NCBI RefSeq assembly: GCF_004331285.1
Contig: NZ_SJOH01000008.1
Location: 1-64,000 of the forward strand
Direction: 5' to 3'
DNA: 64,000 nt
From: Acinetobacter sp. ANC 3781
GTDB taxonomy: Bacteria > Pseudomonadota > Gammaproteobacteria > Pseudomonadales > Moraxellaceae
Part shown: positions 47,631 to 58,449 of the stretch, in pieces
Position numbering within the stretch: position 1 is the stretch's first letter
How the letters are laid out: each line of letters begins with the position of its first letter
The notes under the pieces: generated by a model
What the model was told of the DNA's origin: nothing
Seen by the model: the letters and a program-made list of their open reading frames with translations, nothing else
Databases searched by the model: none
Made by a program: the position numbers and the translations under genes

Positions 47631-50341
47631 TAAAGACTCCGTTTAATCAATTGAACATCGTACACTTCGATCTTATCGAGTGCTTTGATGTCTTTATAGC
47701 CTTTCACCGCAAGACCACATTCCATACCGGCACGAACTTCTTCAACCACTTCTTTATAGCGACGAAGAGATTCAAGCTCACCTTGGAATACAACCACGTC
47801 ATCACGTAATACGCGAATCGGTTTATTACGATGCAACATACCTTCAAGAACCATACAGCCCGCAGCCGCACCGAATTTGCTTGAGTGGAATACTTCACGT
47901 ACTTGAGCCACACCAAGAATCGTTTCACGATGCTCAGGAGCCAACTTACCGCTCATCGCTGCTTTCACGTCATCAATCAATTCATAGATGATGCTGTAGT
48001 AACGAATATCAATGCCGTCTGCATCCGCTTTTTGACGTGCTGTAGTATCTGCACGTACGTTAAAGCCAAGCAGAACTGCTTCAGAAGATTCAGCAAGAGT
48101 TACGTCTGATTCAGTGATTGCGCCAACACCAGAACCAATTACACGAACGCGTACTTCATCTGTTGCCAATGCTTGCAATGCTACGGTCAATGCTTCCAAG
48201 GTACCGCGTACGTCAGTCTTAAGCACCACGTTCACATAAGGCACATCTTTTTTGCCCATAGACGCCATGATGTTTTCAAGACGCATTGCACTTTGACGTT
48301 CAAGACGTTTTTCACGTTCACGTGCCATACGTGCATCAGCGACTTCGCGTGCTTTCTTCTCATCATTAACAACAAGAACTTCATCACCCGCCATTGGCGC
48401 TTCAGGAAGACCCAAGATTTCTACTGGAATCGAAGGTCCTGCTGATTTAATACGTTTACCGTTTTCATCCACCATCGCACGAACACGACCGTAAGATGAA
48501 CCAGCAAGCACCAAATCACCCACATTCAATGTACCGTTTTGTACAAGAATAGAAGCAACCGCACCGCGGTCTTTATCTACACGTGCTTCAATGACCACAC
48601 CTTGTGCAGCACCTTCTTCAGATGCTTTCAATTCAAGCATTTCTGATTGAATCGAAATAAGATCAAGTAGTTCATCAATACCTTGACCAGAATGTGCAGA
48701 AACCATGGCTACAGGTACGTCACCGCCCCATTGTTCAGGTACGATCTGTTTAGCAGTCAATTCATTCAATACGCGATCTGGATCGGCAGATTCTTTATCC
48801 ATCTTGTTGATTGCAACAATAATTGGCGTACCTGCAGCACGCGCATGATCAATTGCTTCTGCAGTTTGTGGCATTACACCATCATCAGCAGCAACAACCA
48901 GAACCACGATATCAGTCGCTTTCGCACCACGTGAACGCATAGAAGTAAACGCTGCATGTCCCGGTGTGTCTAAGAAAGTGATAATGCCTTTATCCGTTTT
49001 AACGTGATATGCACCGATATGCTGTGTGATACCGCCCGCTTCGCCCGCAGCCACTTTGGTACGACGAATACGGTCAAGAAGCGATGTTTTACCATGGTCA
49101 ACGTGACCCATGATGGTTACAACTGGCGCACGAGTGGTTTGAACGCCACGCGCTTCTTCAGCTGCTTCAAGTAAGTTATCTTCAGCTTGAGTATCAGAAA
49201 CTAGAACAGGGTTATGCCCCATTTCTTCAACTACGAGTGCCGCAATTTCTTGCTCAATCGCTTGGTTCTGAGTCACAAGCTCACCCATTTTCATGAGCGA
49301 TTTGATGACTTCACGAACTTTAATCGCCATCTTCGCAGCTAAGTCTGCAACAACAATGGTTTCACCGATTTCAACATCATAAATTTGTTTTTTAACCGGT
49401 TTTTCAAAGCCATGCTTGTTGCCTTGGCTGGTTTTCAAACCACGTTTAGGCTGTTTACTGAAGCTTTGCTCTTCTTGACCACGACGTCCACCTTTTTTCG
49501 GTGCACGTGCAGTTGGCGTATTGGTACCACGTTTGATTTCGCGGTCTTCTTTCGCAAATGAATCTTCATAAGCCTGACCAACAAGACCAGCCGCCAATGG
49601 AGAATCATCGACCACACGAATTGTTGCAGTGGTATCTTCAGAGGTGTACTTAGACGCCATCTGACGCATTTGTTCAAGCGTACGTTGTTGAGCTTCTTCA
49701 GCCGATTTACGACGTGCTGCTTCTTCAACTGCTTTTAATTGCGCTGATTGAGCTTCACGTACTTTTTTCTGTTCAGCTGTTTCAACTTGCTTAACCGTTT
49801 GTTTCACAATCGGTTTGTTATTCGACTTACGCGTTACCACAACAGCAGCCTTGGAAACTTCTTGCTTAGCTGTTTGTTGCTGAGCAGCAGCACGCATTGC
49901 TTCTAAAGCCTGTTTTGCTTTAGACACGCCAGTTTGGTTTGCAGCATCTGCAGGCGCAGCAGCTTTGGGTTCAACTGCTGCAGTAGTTGCAGTTTGTTGA
50001 CCTTGCGCTTTTGCCAATGCTTCAGCTTTAATTTGTTCAGGGTCTGGCTTGGTAAATGTATGCTTCTTGCGAACTTCTACATTAATGGTTTTCGCCTTAC
50101 CTGATGTACTTGCCACTTTAGCAGTACTGGTTGTTTTACGTTTCAACGTGATTTTTCCTGCATTCCCATCGTTTTGACCATGAATTTTCTTCAAATGGTT
50201 AACGAGAGTATTTTGTTGTTCAGTGGAAATAATATCGTCAGCTTTACGTTGTGGTAAGCCTGCGTCACGAACCTGCTCTAGGAGCTTCTCAACAGGACGT
50301 TCTACGCTGAGAGCTAACTCTTTAATCGACTTGTCCGGCAT
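47630..50341 (-). CDS. infB: Translation initiation factor IF-2
   Basis: A 903-residue GTPase that delivers initiator tRNA to the 30S complex. The first roughly 70 residues are an IF2_N domain ([13 protein letters not shown]), then a long Lys/Ala/Gln-rich linker to about residue 330 and a second IF2_N-like segment. The G domain follows with [12 protein letters not shown] (about residue 405), DTPGHAAF and NKMDK. Domains II, III and IV complete the C terminus. It lies 10 nt after nusA and overlaps rbfA by one base. Confidence 0.97.
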   Translation of the reverse strand: MPDKSIKELALSVERPVEKLLEQVRDAGLPQRKADDIISTEQQNTLVNHLKKIHGQNDGNAGKITLKRKTTSTAKVASTSGKAKTINVEVRKKHTFTKPDPEQIKAEALAKAQGQQTATTAAVEPKAAAPADAANQTGVSKAKQALEAMRAAAQQQTAKQEVSKAAVVVTRKSNNKPIVKQTVKQVETAEQKKVREAQSAQLKAVEEAARRKSAEEAQQRTLEQMRQMASKYTSEDTTATIRVVDDSPLAAGLVGQAYEDSFAKEDREIKRGTNTPTARAPKKGGRRGQEEQSFSKQPKRGLKTSQGNKHGFEKPVKKQIYDVEIGETIVVADLAAKMAIKVREVIKSLMKMGELVTQNQAIEQEIAALVVEEMGHNPVLVSDTQAEDNLLEAAEEARGVQTTRAPVVTIMGHVDHGKTSLLDRIRRTKVAAGEAGGITQHIGAYHVKTDKGIITFLDTPGHAAFTSMRSRGAKATDIVVLVVAADDGVMPQTAEAIDHARAAGTPIIVAINKMDKESADPDRVLNELTAKQIVPEQWGGDVPVAMVSAHSGQGIDELLDLISIQSEMLELKASEEGAAQGVVIEARVDKDRGAVASILVQNGTLNVGDLVLAGSSYGRVRAMVDENGKRIKSAGPSIPVEILGLPEAPMAGDEVLVVNDEKKAREVADARMAREREKRLERQSAMRLENIMASMGKKDVPYVNVVLKTDVRGTLEALTVALQALATDEVRVRVIGSGVGAITESDVTLAESSEAVLLGFNVRADTTARQKADADGIDIRYYSIIYELIDDVKAAMSGKLAPEHRETILGVAQVREVFHSSKFGAAAGCMVLEGMLHRNKPIRVLRDDVVVFQGELESLRRYKEVVEEVRAGMECGLAVKGYKDIKALDKIEVYDVQLIKRSL

Positions 50342-50351
50342 ATATTTCCTC

Positions 50352-51836
50352 CTAGTTAAACCATGATTCGCGCGCTTTCATAATGAATTGGCCCGCTTTT
50401 TCAGCACCTAAACCTTCAATATCTGCAATATCGTCCGTTGCCTGGTCTGCCAAATCATCTACTGTTACCACACCGCGAGCTGCAAGTGCATACGCGATTT
50501 CCTGTGTCATCCCAGCCATTGCAATGAGTTCTGCACTTGGTTCCTGGATGTCTTCTTGTTGTCTTAAAGCATCAGCCAAGGTAATTTCTTTGGCACGGCT
50601 TTGCAATAATTCAACAGTTTCAGCATCTAATTCAATTTCATCGAATGTTTCAGCTGGAACATAAGCAATTTCTTCAAGAGAAGTAAAGCCCATTTCAACC
50701 AAAGCCATTGCCAAATCTTCTTCAATATCCAAACGTGTCACAAACATGTCGAGATACTGTTGAGCTTCATTTTGCTGACGCGCGTAGAATTCCTCTTCGA
50801 GCATCATATCCAATTTATAGCCAGTCAATTCAGAAGCTAAACGAACATTTTGACCTTGTGATCCAATGGCACGTGCCAACTGATCCGTTGCTGCAAAAAT
50901 AATATCTGCGCTATGGACATCTTCATCAATCACAATACTCGATACATCAGCAGGCTCTAAAGCGCTAGCAATATACTGTGCTGGATCATCAGACCATACC
51001 ACTACATCAATACGTTCACCGTTCAATTCTGATTGTACCGCTTGGATACGTGTACCACGCATACCAATACATGCACCCACAGGATCAATACGATGATCGT
51101 TGGTTTTCACAGCAATTTTAGCACGAACACCCGGTTGGCGTGCAGCTGCTTTAATTTCAATGATTTCTTCAGAAATTTCAGGAATTTCTTTCTTCATTAA
51201 CGCAATCAGCATTTCTGGGCGTGCACGTGACAATAGTAATTGTGCGCCACGACCTTCACGATTCACGCTATATAAAATGGCGTTCATACGTTGCTTAGGA
51301 CGAAGAATTTCTTTAGGAATCATTTCTTCACGAGCAAGATATGCTTCAGCATTGTCACCCAAGTCAATAATGAAGCCATCTTTGGTTTGTTTTTTCACTT
51401 CACCGTAGATAAGTTCACCAACTTTAGATTCATATGCATCAGCGACTAAAGCACGCTCAGCTTCACGAATTTTTTGCACAATCACTTGTTTCGCAATTTG
51501 TGCAGCAATTCGACCGAAGTCAATCGACTCAACTTCAAGCTCACGAATATCACCGATTGCCCATTGTTCCGGGTCAAGATCCGAGATTGCATCCTGACAG
51601 GCAGGCATTTCATGATCTTCGTCCGCTACCACTTCCCATTGACGGAAAGTACGGTAGTCACCCGTCTTACGATCGATTTCCACACGTAAACGTGCTTCTT
51701 CTGCATGGGTGCCTTCGTAAAATTTCTTTTTAGTCGCAGCAACTAAAGCTTGTTCAAGCGCTTCAAAAATTGCATCACGACTTACACCTTTTTCGTTACT
51801 AACCGTTTCTACTACGGTAAGAATTTCACGAGCCAT
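50352..51836 (-). CDS. nusA: Transcription termination/antitermination factor NusA
   Basis: A 494-residue protein that binds RNA polymerase near the RNA exit channel. Order of domains: N-terminal RNAP-binding domain (about 1-125), S1 (about 130-200, [19 protein letters not shown]), two KH domains (about 205-345, with [14 protein letters not shown]) and two acidic C-terminal helix-hairpin-helix repeats (about 360-494), present in gammaproteobacteria. It is in the middle of the rimP-nusA-infB-rbfA operon, 39 nt after rimP. Confidence 0.97.
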   Translation of the reverse strand: MAREILTVVETVSNEKGVSRDAIFEALEQALVAATKKKFYEGTHAEEARLRVEIDRKTGDYRTFRQWEVVADEDHEMPACQDAISDLDPEQWAIGDIRELEVESIDFGRIAAQIAKQVIVQKIREAERALVADAYESKVGELIYGEVKKQTKDGFIIDLGDNAEAYLAREEMIPKEILRPKQRMNAILYSVNREGRGAQLLLSRARPEMLIALMKKEIPEISEEIIEIKAAARQPGVRAKIAVKTNDHRIDPVGACIGMRGTRIQAVQSELNGERIDVVVWSDDPAQYIASALEPADVSSIVIDEDVHSADIIFAATDQLARAIGSQGQNVRLASELTGYKLDMMLEEEFYARQQNEAQQYLDMFVTRLDIEEDLAMALVEMGFTSLEEIAYVPAETFDEIELDAETVELLQSRAKEITLADALRQQEDIQEPSAELIAMAGMTQEIAYALAARGVVTVDDLADQATDDIADIEGLGAEKAGQFIMKARESWFN

Positions 51837-51875
51837 AAGTCACCTATTCGTTCAGATTCTTATTGATTGAATGAA

Positions 51876-52400
51876 TTAATCTTGAAAGATCAAATTTGAT
51901 TTGTCGATATTATGACTGTCGATTTCAAGTACGTGTTGATTTTCAACTTCGACTTGAATAATTTCATTCTCAAGATCAACAGCAATCAGTTTCGCTTGGA
52001 ATTTACGACGGTTCTCTACAGCACTGATCAGACGTAAAGCAATTTGCTGCCCAATATAGGCAGGCATTTGCGCAAGTTGAAAGAAAGGACGATCCCAACC
52101 TGGAGAAGACACTTCAAGTGAGTATTCGCCAGAAATTGGATCATGCACGTCAAGCATTGCGCCTACTTGCTGGGTTACGCGAACACAGTCTTGTACGCCA
52201 ATACCCTGACCTTGTTCAAGCTCACCATCTTCATTCATAACAGGTTGTGTGTTATTTTCGTTGGTTTTATCAATATAGATACGCAATAAAGAACGCTTAC
52301 CCTGAGGAATAAATTCAATTCCCCAAAGATCTACATTACAAGCTTGCACTGCAGGAGTTATAAGGTCTTGGAGTGCTTGAGTTTTATTTGATAGCTTCAT
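51876..52400 (-). CDS. rimP: Ribosome maturation factor RimP
   Basis: A 174-residue two-domain protein needed for early 30S assembly. The N-terminal alpha/beta domain includes [19 protein letters not shown] and [16 protein letters not shown]; the segment [15 protein letters not shown] is the strongest RimP signature. It is the first protein gene of the operon and sits downstream of the initiator tRNA genes, as rimP sits downstream of metY in E. coli. Two terminator-like hairpins lie between the tRNA and rimP. Confidence 0.95.
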   Translation of the reverse strand: MKLSNKTQALQDLITPAVQACNVDLWGIEFIPQGKRSLLRIYIDKTNENNTQPVMNEDGELEQGQGIGVQDCVRVTQQVGAMLDVHDPISGEYSLEVSSPGWDRPFFQLAQMPAYIGQQIALRLISAVENRRKFQAKLIAVDLENEIIQVEVENQHVLEIDSHNIDKSNLIFQD

Positions 52401-52520
52401 TTACTCTCGTCATTGTTGTGCGATTCAATGGTCAATATGACCAGTTCAGACTAACTCAACTATATTAGTAGTGAAACATGACAATTTGACCAATGGATGT
52501 CGACACTACACGATAGCCAA

Positions 52521-52542
52521 TAAAAAAGGGCGTAATCGCCCC
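52521..52542 (-). terminator. Terminator upstream of rimP
   Basis: On the - strand GGGCGATTACGCCC is followed by TTTTTTAT. It is the second of two hairpins after the initiator tRNA copy A and could attenuate read-through into rimP. Confidence 0.7.
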
Positions 52543-52574
52543 TGTGTACACAGAAAAACCAAAGTCCACTGTGC

Positions 52575-52604
52575 AAAAAGGCCCACCATTTTTGTGAGCC
52601 TTTT
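52575..52604 (-). terminator. Terminator directly after initiator tRNA copy A
   Basis: On the - strand GGCTCAC/GTGGGCC (one G-U pair) with a short loop and five T follows the tRNA by about 10 nt. Confidence 0.75.
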
Positions 52605-52611
52605 AGAAACT

Positions 52612-52688
<77 letters not shown>

Positions 52689-52701
52689 ACAACGTGCAAA
52701 A

Positions 52702-52730
52702 ATTATATACAATTCATTGAGCATTTTCAA
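52702..52730 (-). promoter_or_regulatory. Sigma-70 promoter of initiator tRNA copy A
   Basis: On the - strand TTGAAA (52725-52730), 17 nt, then a perfect TATAAT (52702-52707), 13 nt before the tRNA 5' end. Confidence 0.8.
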
Positions 52731-52780
52731 TCAAAAACTGTTCAATGGTTGCTTGATTAAGTTGCACCCTAATCAAAAAG

Positions 52781-52857
<77 letters not shown>

Positions 52858-52928
52858 ACAACATGCAAAAATCAATCACCATTTAAATATTATTTAAATC
52901 GCCTATTTAGTTTGCTTCTAAATAGTAT

Positions 52929-53005
<77 letters not shown>

Positions 53006-53052
53006 TCAACAGATTTGCTGCACAACACCAACTTATGTTCTGGATTACAAGT

Positions 53053-53137
53053 TGGTGCGGAAGGGGGGACTTGAACCCCCACGCCCGAAGGCACTACCAC
53101 CTCAAGGTAGCGTGTCTACCAATTCCACCACCACCGC
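53053..53137 (-). tRNA. tRNA-Leu (GAG) with a weakened acceptor stem
   Basis: An 85-nt class II tRNA with long variable arm (TGCCTTCGGGCG), D-loop AATTGGTAGAC, anticodon loop CTTGAGG and encoded CCA. The 5' acceptor strand is GCGGTGG and the 3' strand CTTCCGC, leaving a U-U mismatch at position 5-68 and a G-U at 6-67; the 3' strand would pair perfectly with GCGGAAG. A possible -10 box TAGAAT lies 12 nt upstream. It follows secG as leuU does in E. coli. Confidence 0.92.
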
Positions 53138-53190
53138 AGCTGTGTCGCATTCTAGTCGGATCAAACCCAAAAAGAAAGAACTAAATCGCG

Positions 53191-53520
53191 TTATTGGCCT
53201 GTTTTCGGTGCGACTGGCGAAGTTTCATTCGAATTCACCGGAGCAGTCGTGGTAGTTTGCACCGATTTCAAGCTATAAGCATCTGTGGTTTGTTTTTTGG
53301 CAAACACTGCTAAAGTTAAACTGGTGACAAAAAATAAAGCTGTCAAAATACCCGTTAAGCGAGTCATGAAATTCGCTGAACCTGAAGCACCAAATACAGT
53401 CGCAGCACCGCCGCCACCAAATGATGCGCCTGCATCTGCACCTTTACCATGTTGTACCAGAATCAATACAATCATTAAAATGGCTAAGATAATATGTACC
53501 ACCAGCACAAAAGTTTGCAT
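53191..53520 (-). CDS. secG: Preprotein translocase subunit SecG
   Basis: A 109-residue inner-membrane protein of the SecYEG channel. It has two membrane helices (residues about 2-22 and 53-73) joined by the conserved Gly-rich loop QHGKGADAGASFGGGGAATVFG, and a hydrophilic C-terminal tail rich in Thr and Pro. It lies 13 nt downstream of tpiA, a common arrangement, and upstream of tRNA-Leu. Confidence 0.95.
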   Translation of the reverse strand: MQTFVLVVHIILAILMIVLILVQHGKGADAGASFGGGGAATVFGASGSANFMTRLTGILTALFFVTSLTLAVFAKKQTTDAYSLKSVQTTTTAPVNSNETSPVAPKTGQ

Positions 53521-53533
53521 GCTGAACTCCTAA

Positions 53534-54325
53534 TTATTTTGTATTTGCAAAAGCCTGAGCAATTTTATAGAAAGACTCTGCATTTAAAGATGCACCACCA
53601 ACCAGCGCACCATTAATATCTGGACAGGCAGCCAACTCTACTGCATTTTCAGCTTTAACACTACCGCCATACAGAAGGGCAATGCCTGGACCGAACGATG
53701 TAATTTGAGTTAAGCCTTCACGAATTTTGGCATGCATGGCTTGTGCATCTTCCGGGGAAGCCGTTTTACCGGTACCAATTGCCCAGATTGGTTCATAGGC
53801 AATCACAATCTTTTGCCACTGTTCAGCTTGAACCACTGCGGCAATATCACAGATTTGTTGCAATACCACCTGCTCTGCTTGGCCATTTTCACGTTGCTCC
53901 AGGCTTTCACCTACGCAGTAAATAATGGTTAATCCTGCATTTAAAGCATTTTTAACTTTTTCATTCAGTATTTGCGCAGTTTCGCCAAAGATCTCGCGAC
54001 GCTCCGAATGACCAATCAGTACAAACTCAATTTGATGATCTTTCAGAAGTTCGGCGCTCACTTCTCCGGTATAGGCACCTGTACCTGCCATACAAGAAAT
54101 ATTCTGAGCAACGGTATCAATAGGGCGTACTGAACTTGCCAATTCCGCTTGAACACTGGCCAAGGCAAGCATGTTAGGGGCAACACCGATACGACATTTT
54201 TCTTCTTTAATTTCATTGTCTTGCAATAATTTTTTAAAACTTTTGATCAGCTCTTTGGTGTCTGCCTGCATTGGGTTCATTTTCCAATTGCCAACAACCC
54301 AAGGAGTAATAGCCGAACCCGACAT
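53534..54325 (-). CDS. tpiA: Triosephosphate isomerase
   Basis: A 263-residue TIM-barrel enzyme interconverting dihydroxyacetone phosphate and glyceraldehyde 3-phosphate. The active site is visible: [10 protein letters not shown] (Asn and catalytic Lys), [13 protein letters not shown] (electrophilic His), [17 protein letters not shown] (catalytic Glu and loop 6) and YGGSVK plus GALVGGASL (phosphate binding). The start at 54325 gives the normal N terminus. It is transcribed with secG and diverges from pilB. Confidence 0.96.
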   Translation of the reverse strand: MSGSAITPWVVGNWKMNPMQADTKELIKSFKKLLQDNEIKEEKCRIGVAPNMLALASVQAELASSVRPIDTVAQNISCMAGTGAYTGEVSAELLKDHQIEFVLIGHSERREIFGETAQILNEKVKNALNAGLTIIYCVGESLEQRENGQAEQVVLQQICDIAAVVQAEQWQKIVIAYEPIWAIGTGKTASPEDAQAMHAKIREGLTQITSFGPGIALLYGGSVKAENAVELAACPDINGALVGGASLNAESFYKIAQAFANTK

Positions 54326-54605
54326 ACAGTAACCTATTAAAAACAATTCATTTAACCGCGCGTATTCTACACGGAATTCAATATTTTTTAGAAAATTTTC
54401 ACCTGGCTTTTTATGTCATTATTATTTTTTACACGTTATTCTTGAATTCTCTATAAAAACTTTCTCCATGTAATTACGACTGGTTCAAGCTTTTGTCTAA
54501 TATTAACTAGATGACAACATTTTCAGATATGGTATTTTTATATAACAAAAGTATAATTTAAAAATACCAATTATAAACAAATTGATTGAGCGGGCATATT
54601 AAAGC

Positions 54606-56318
54606 ATGACAGCATTACAAGGTTCACCAAGATTCACTGGTTTTATTCGCCGTTTGGTTGAAGATGGCTTAGTTTCTGCTGAAAACATGCAGAATGCCGT
54701 ATTAAGTGCAAAAAAAGCCAATCAAGATATTGTTCCTTTTTTGATTGATCAATTAAAACTTTCTCCCTTGGATATTGCCGAGAAAATTTCTCAAGAATTT
54801 GGGGAACCACTTTTTGACCTCAGCGTATATGATTCTGCACAAATTATCCGCGAAGGAATTGATGAAAAGCTAATTACCAAACATCGGGTTTTACCTATTT
54901 TTAAACGTGGCAACTTACTTTATGTTGCCACCAGTAATCCCACCAATATGGATGCCATGGATGCCATCCGCTTCAGTAGTAAAATGAATATTGAAGCCGT
55001 GATTGTTGAACATCCAAAATTAATCAAACTGATTGAACAAAACTTTGCCGAAGCAGATAGCTTCGAATTTTCTGATGATGATATCGATCTAAATCTTGAA
55101 CAAGAAGATCTTAGTCAAAAAGACGATGAAGAACATGATCAAAAAGAAGATGAAGCACCGATTGTTAAATATATTAATAAATTATTGATTGATGCGATTC
55201 GGATGGGTGCTTCAGATTTACATTTTGAACCCTATGAAAAAAGTTATCGTGTTCGCTATCGTGTCGATGGTGTTCTACGTCAAATTGCTAACCCGCCATT
55301 ACAACTCGCGACACGTTTAGCCTCGCGCTTAAAAGTGATGTCTCAAATGGATATTTCTGAAAAGCGCTTACCGCAAGATGGCCGTATTAAACTTAAACTC
55401 TCAAAATCCAAAGCCATTGATTTTCGTGTTAACTCACTTCCTACCCTATTTGGAGAAAAACTGGTACTGCGTATCCTGGATCCATCCAGTGCGATGCTGG
55501 GTATTGATGCATTGGGCTATGAACCCGAGCAAAAAGAATTATTTATGCAAGCTCTGGACAAACCTCAAGGTATGCTGTTGATCACAGGCCCAACGGGTTC
55601 CGGTAAAACCGTTTCTTTATATACCGGCTTGAATATTCTCAATCGTGAAGATACCAATATTTCGACGGCCGAGGATCCTGTGGAAATTAACCTGGAAGGG
55701 ATCAATCAGGTCAATGTCAATGCCAAAGTCGGCTTAACCTTCTCTGCTGCCCTCAAGTCATTCCTGCGTCAGGACCCTGATATTGTGATGGTCGGTGAGA
55801 TCCGAGATTTAGAAACGGCAGAAATTGCTGTTAAAGCGGCTCAGACGGGTCATATGGTCATGTCAACGCTCCACACCAACAGTGCACCTGAAACCTTAAC
55901 GCGCTTAAGGAATATGGGCGTCCCTTCCTTTAACATTGCTACCTCTGTAAACTTGGTAATTGCGCAACGTTTAGCTCGACGTCTATGTCCACAATGTAAA
56001 ATTCCTGCTGATGTTCCAGAACCAAGTTTACTGGAAATGGGATTTCGAGAAGAAGATCTTAAACACCCGGATTTTCAAGTATATCAACCTGTCGGCTGTT
56101 CAGAATGTCGGGAAGGTTATAAGGGTCGTGTCGGTATTTATGAAGTCATGAAAGTGACACCTGAAATTTCGAAAATTATTATGGAAGATGGCAATGCACT
56201 TGAAATTGCAGCAGCATCTACAAGATCGGGGTTTAATAATTTACGGCGTTCAGGGTTAATAAAGGTCATGCAGGGGGTGACTTCTCTTCAAGAAGTCAAT
56301 CGTGTGACCAGTGAATAG
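54606..56318 (+). CDS. pilB: Type IV pilus assembly ATPase PilB
   Basis: A 570-residue hexameric ATPase that powers pilus extension from the cytoplasm. The N-terminal N1/MshEN-like domain spans about residues 1-150, then the core with Walker A GPTGSGKTVSLY (about 328-339), Asp box, Walker B VGEIRDLETAEIA and His box. A four-Cys zinc site lies at about 461-505 (LCPQCKIPA and CSECREGYKGRVG). It heads the pilB-pilC-pilD-coaE unit. The ribosome binding site is unclear. Confidence 0.96.
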   Translation: MTALQGSPRFTGFIRRLVEDGLVSAENMQNAVLSAKKANQDIVPFLIDQLKLSPLDIAEKISQEFGEPLFDLSVYDSAQIIREGIDEKLITKHRVLPIFKRGNLLYVATSNPTNMDAMDAIRFSSKMNIEAVIVEHPKLIKLIEQNFAEADSFEFSDDDIDLNLEQEDLSQKDDEEHDQKEDEAPIVKYINKLLIDAIRMGASDLHFEPYEKSYRVRYRVDGVLRQIANPPLQLATRLASRLKVMSQMDISEKRLPQDGRIKLKLSKSKAIDFRVNSLPTLFGEKLVLRILDPSSAMLGIDALGYEPEQKELFMQALDKPQGMLLITGPTGSGKTVSLYTGLNILNREDTNISTAEDPVEINLEGINQVNVNAKVGLTFSAALKSFLRQDPDIVMVGEIRDLETAEIAVKAAQTGHMVMSTLHTNSAPETLTRLRNMGVPSFNIATSVNLVIAQRLARRLCPQCKIPADVPEPSLLEMGFREEDLKHPDFQVYQPVGCSECREGYKGRVGIYEVMKVTPEISKIIMEDGNALEIAAASTRSGFNNLRRSGLIKVMQGVTSLQEVNRVTSE

Positions 56319-56347
56319 AGAAAGTATTTAAAAATAAGGATAAATTC

Positions 56348-57574
56348 ATGGCTGTCAAAAAAGCACAGATGATGCCCACCTTCAGTTATGAAGGGGTTGA
56401 TCGTAAAGGGGAAAAGCTTAAAGGAGAATTACCTGCACGTAACATGGCACTTGCAAAAGTGACTTTACGCAAACAGGGAATTACCATCAAGACGATTCGG
56501 GAAAAAAGAAAAAATATTCTCGAAGGCTTAATGAAAAAAAAGGTATCTACACTTGATATCACCATTTTTACACGCCAGCTGGCGACCATGATGAAAGCAG
56601 GTGTACCTTTGGTACAAAGCTTTGAAATTGTTGCTGAAGGTCTTGAAAATCCCTCTATGCGCGAAGTGGTGTTAGGCATTAAAGGTGAAGTCGAAGGCGG
56701 AAATACCTTTGCCGGCGCACTCAAAAAATACCCTCAATATTTTGATAACTTATTTTGCTCACTCGTTGAATCTGGTGAACAGTCCGGTGCCTTGGAAACC
56801 ATGCTTGACCGGGTTGCTATTTATAAAGAAAAAAGTGAACTTTTAAAGCAAAAAATTAAAAAGGCCATGAAATATCCTATGGCTGTTATTGTCGTTGCAC
56901 TTGTTGTGACCATTATTTTGATGGTGAAAGTCGTCCCTGTCTTTCAGGATTTATTTAGTTCATTTGGTGCAGATTTACCGGCATTTACTAAAATGGTTGT
57001 CGGTATGTCGGAATGGATGCAAAAATACTGGTTTGTTTTAATTATTGTCATTGGTGCCATTATAGCCGGTTTTATGGAAGCAAAAAAACGCAGCAAAAAA
57101 TTTCGTGATTTCCTCGATAAAGCAGCGCTCAAAGCCCCTATTTTTGGAGACCTGGTGTATAAAGCCATTATCGCGCGTTACAGTCGTACTTTAGCAACCA
57201 CATTTGCTGCCGGTGTACCTTTAATTGATGCTTTAGAGTCAACCGCTGGTGCAACAAACAATTGTGTCTATGAAGAAGCGGTGATGAAAATTCGCGATGA
57301 TGTTGCCACAGGTCAACAATTGCAATTTGCCATGCGTGTCACCAACAAATTCCCCTCCATGGCCGTGCAAATGGTCGCAATCGGTGAGGAGTCAGGTGCA
57401 TTGGACAGTATGCTGGACAAGGTGGCGACTCATTTTGAAAATGAAGTCGATAATGCTGTTGATGGCTTAACTTCAATGATGGAGCCATTAATTATGGCTG
57501 TACTTGGCGTCCTCGTTGGTGGTCTAGTTATTGCCATGTACCTGCCAATTTTCCAAATGGGTTCTGTGGTGTAA
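56348..57574 (+). CDS. pilC: Type IV pilus inner-membrane platform protein PilC
   Basis: A 408-residue protein with two T2SF domains (about residues 75-200 and 280-400) and three membrane helices (about 180-200, 225-250 and 380-402). It starts MPTFSYEGVDRKGEKLKGE after a short basic lead and has the signature FTRQLATMMKAGVPLVQ. AGGA precedes the start at 56348. Its stop shares a base with the pilD start. It is a paralogue of the gspF product at 4.6-5.8 kb. Confidence 0.96.
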   Translation: MAVKKAQMMPTFSYEGVDRKGEKLKGELPARNMALAKVTLRKQGITIKTIREKRKNILEGLMKKKVSTLDITIFTRQLATMMKAGVPLVQSFEIVAEGLENPSMREVVLGIKGEVEGGNTFAGALKKYPQYFDNLFCSLVESGEQSGALETMLDRVAIYKEKSELLKQKIKKAMKYPMAVIVVALVVTIILMVKVVPVFQDLFSSFGADLPAFTKMVVGMSEWMQKYWFVLIIVIGAIIAGFMEAKKRSKKFRDFLDKAALKAPIFGDLVYKAIIARYSRTLATTFAAGVPLIDALESTAGATNNCVYEEAVMKIRDDVATGQQLQFAMRVTNKFPSMAVQMVAIGEESGALDSMLDKVATHFENEVDNAVDGLTSMMEPLIMAVLGVLVGGLVIAMYLPIFQMGSVV

Positions 57575-58434
57575 TGCAAGAATTTATCTCTTATTTTATC
57601 AATAACCCAACTGCGCTTTATTTTGCAGTTGGGCTTTTCAGTCTCTGTATTGGTAGTTTTCTGAATGTCGTTATTTATAGAACACCCAAGATAATGGAGC
57701 AAGAATGGCGACAAGATTGTCAAATGCTACTTCATCCTGAACAACCGATTATTGATGAATCTAAACTTAGCCTGAGCAAACCTGCATCCACCTGTCCTAA
57801 GTGCCATACAGAAATTCGTTGGTATCAAAATATTCCTGTAATTAGTTGGCTAGTTTTAGGGGGCAAATGCGGTTCTTGCAAAAATCCAATCAGCATTCGT
57901 TACCCTTTAATTGAGCTACTCACTGCCCTATGTTCATTGGTGATAGTTGCGGTCTTCGGGCCAACCCTACAAATGCTCTTTGGGTTGCTTTTGACTTGGA
58001 TACTCATCGCACTGACCTTTATTGATTTTGATACTCAGCTCCTACCGGATCGTTATACCTTAACTTTAGCAGCACTCGGTTTAGGCATTAATAGTTATGC
58101 TATTTATACCTCTCCTATGTCTGCAATCTGGGGCTATATTATTGGCTTCTTGTGCCTTTGGATTGTGTACTACCTGTTTAAAGTCATTACCGGTAAAGAA
58201 GGTATGGGCTATGGAGACTTTAAGTTACTGGCTGCTTTAGGTGCCTGGATGGGACCTTTAATGCTACCTTTAATTGTGCTGCTTTCATCCATGGTCGGAG
58301 CAATCATTGGCATTATTCTGCTGAAAATACGTAAAGAAAACCAGCCTTTTGCTTTCGGTCCTTATATTGCTATTGCAGGTTGGATTGCGTTTATTTGGGG
58401 TGAGCAGATTATGAAAGTTTATTTAGGACAATAA
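57574..58434 (+). CDS. pilD: Prepilin peptidase / N-methyltransferase PilD
   Basis: A 286-residue inner-membrane aspartyl protease that cleaves and methylates type IV prepilins and type II pseudopilins. It has a cytoplasmic zinc domain with CPKCHTEI and CGSCKNP (about residues 72-110) and about seven further helices. The two catalytic aspartates are in FIDFDTQLLPD (about 150) and GMGYGDFKLL (about 215). It would process the gspG product in this window as well. It is coupled to pilC by a TAATG overlap. Confidence 0.96.
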   Translation: MQEFISYFINNPTALYFAVGLFSLCIGSFLNVVIYRTPKIMEQEWRQDCQMLLHPEQPIIDESKLSLSKPASTCPKCHTEIRWYQNIPVISWLVLGGKCGSCKNPISIRYPLIELLTALCSLVIVAVFGPTLQMLFGLLLTWILIALTFIDFDTQLLPDRYTLTLAALGLGINSYAIYTSPMSAIWGYIIGFLCLWIVYYLFKVITGKEGMGYGDFKLLAALGAWMGPLMLPLIVLLSSMVGAIIGIILLKIRKENQPFAFGPYIAIAGWIAFIWGEQIMKVYLGQ

Positions 58435-58449
58435 TTTTTGGATGAATAC

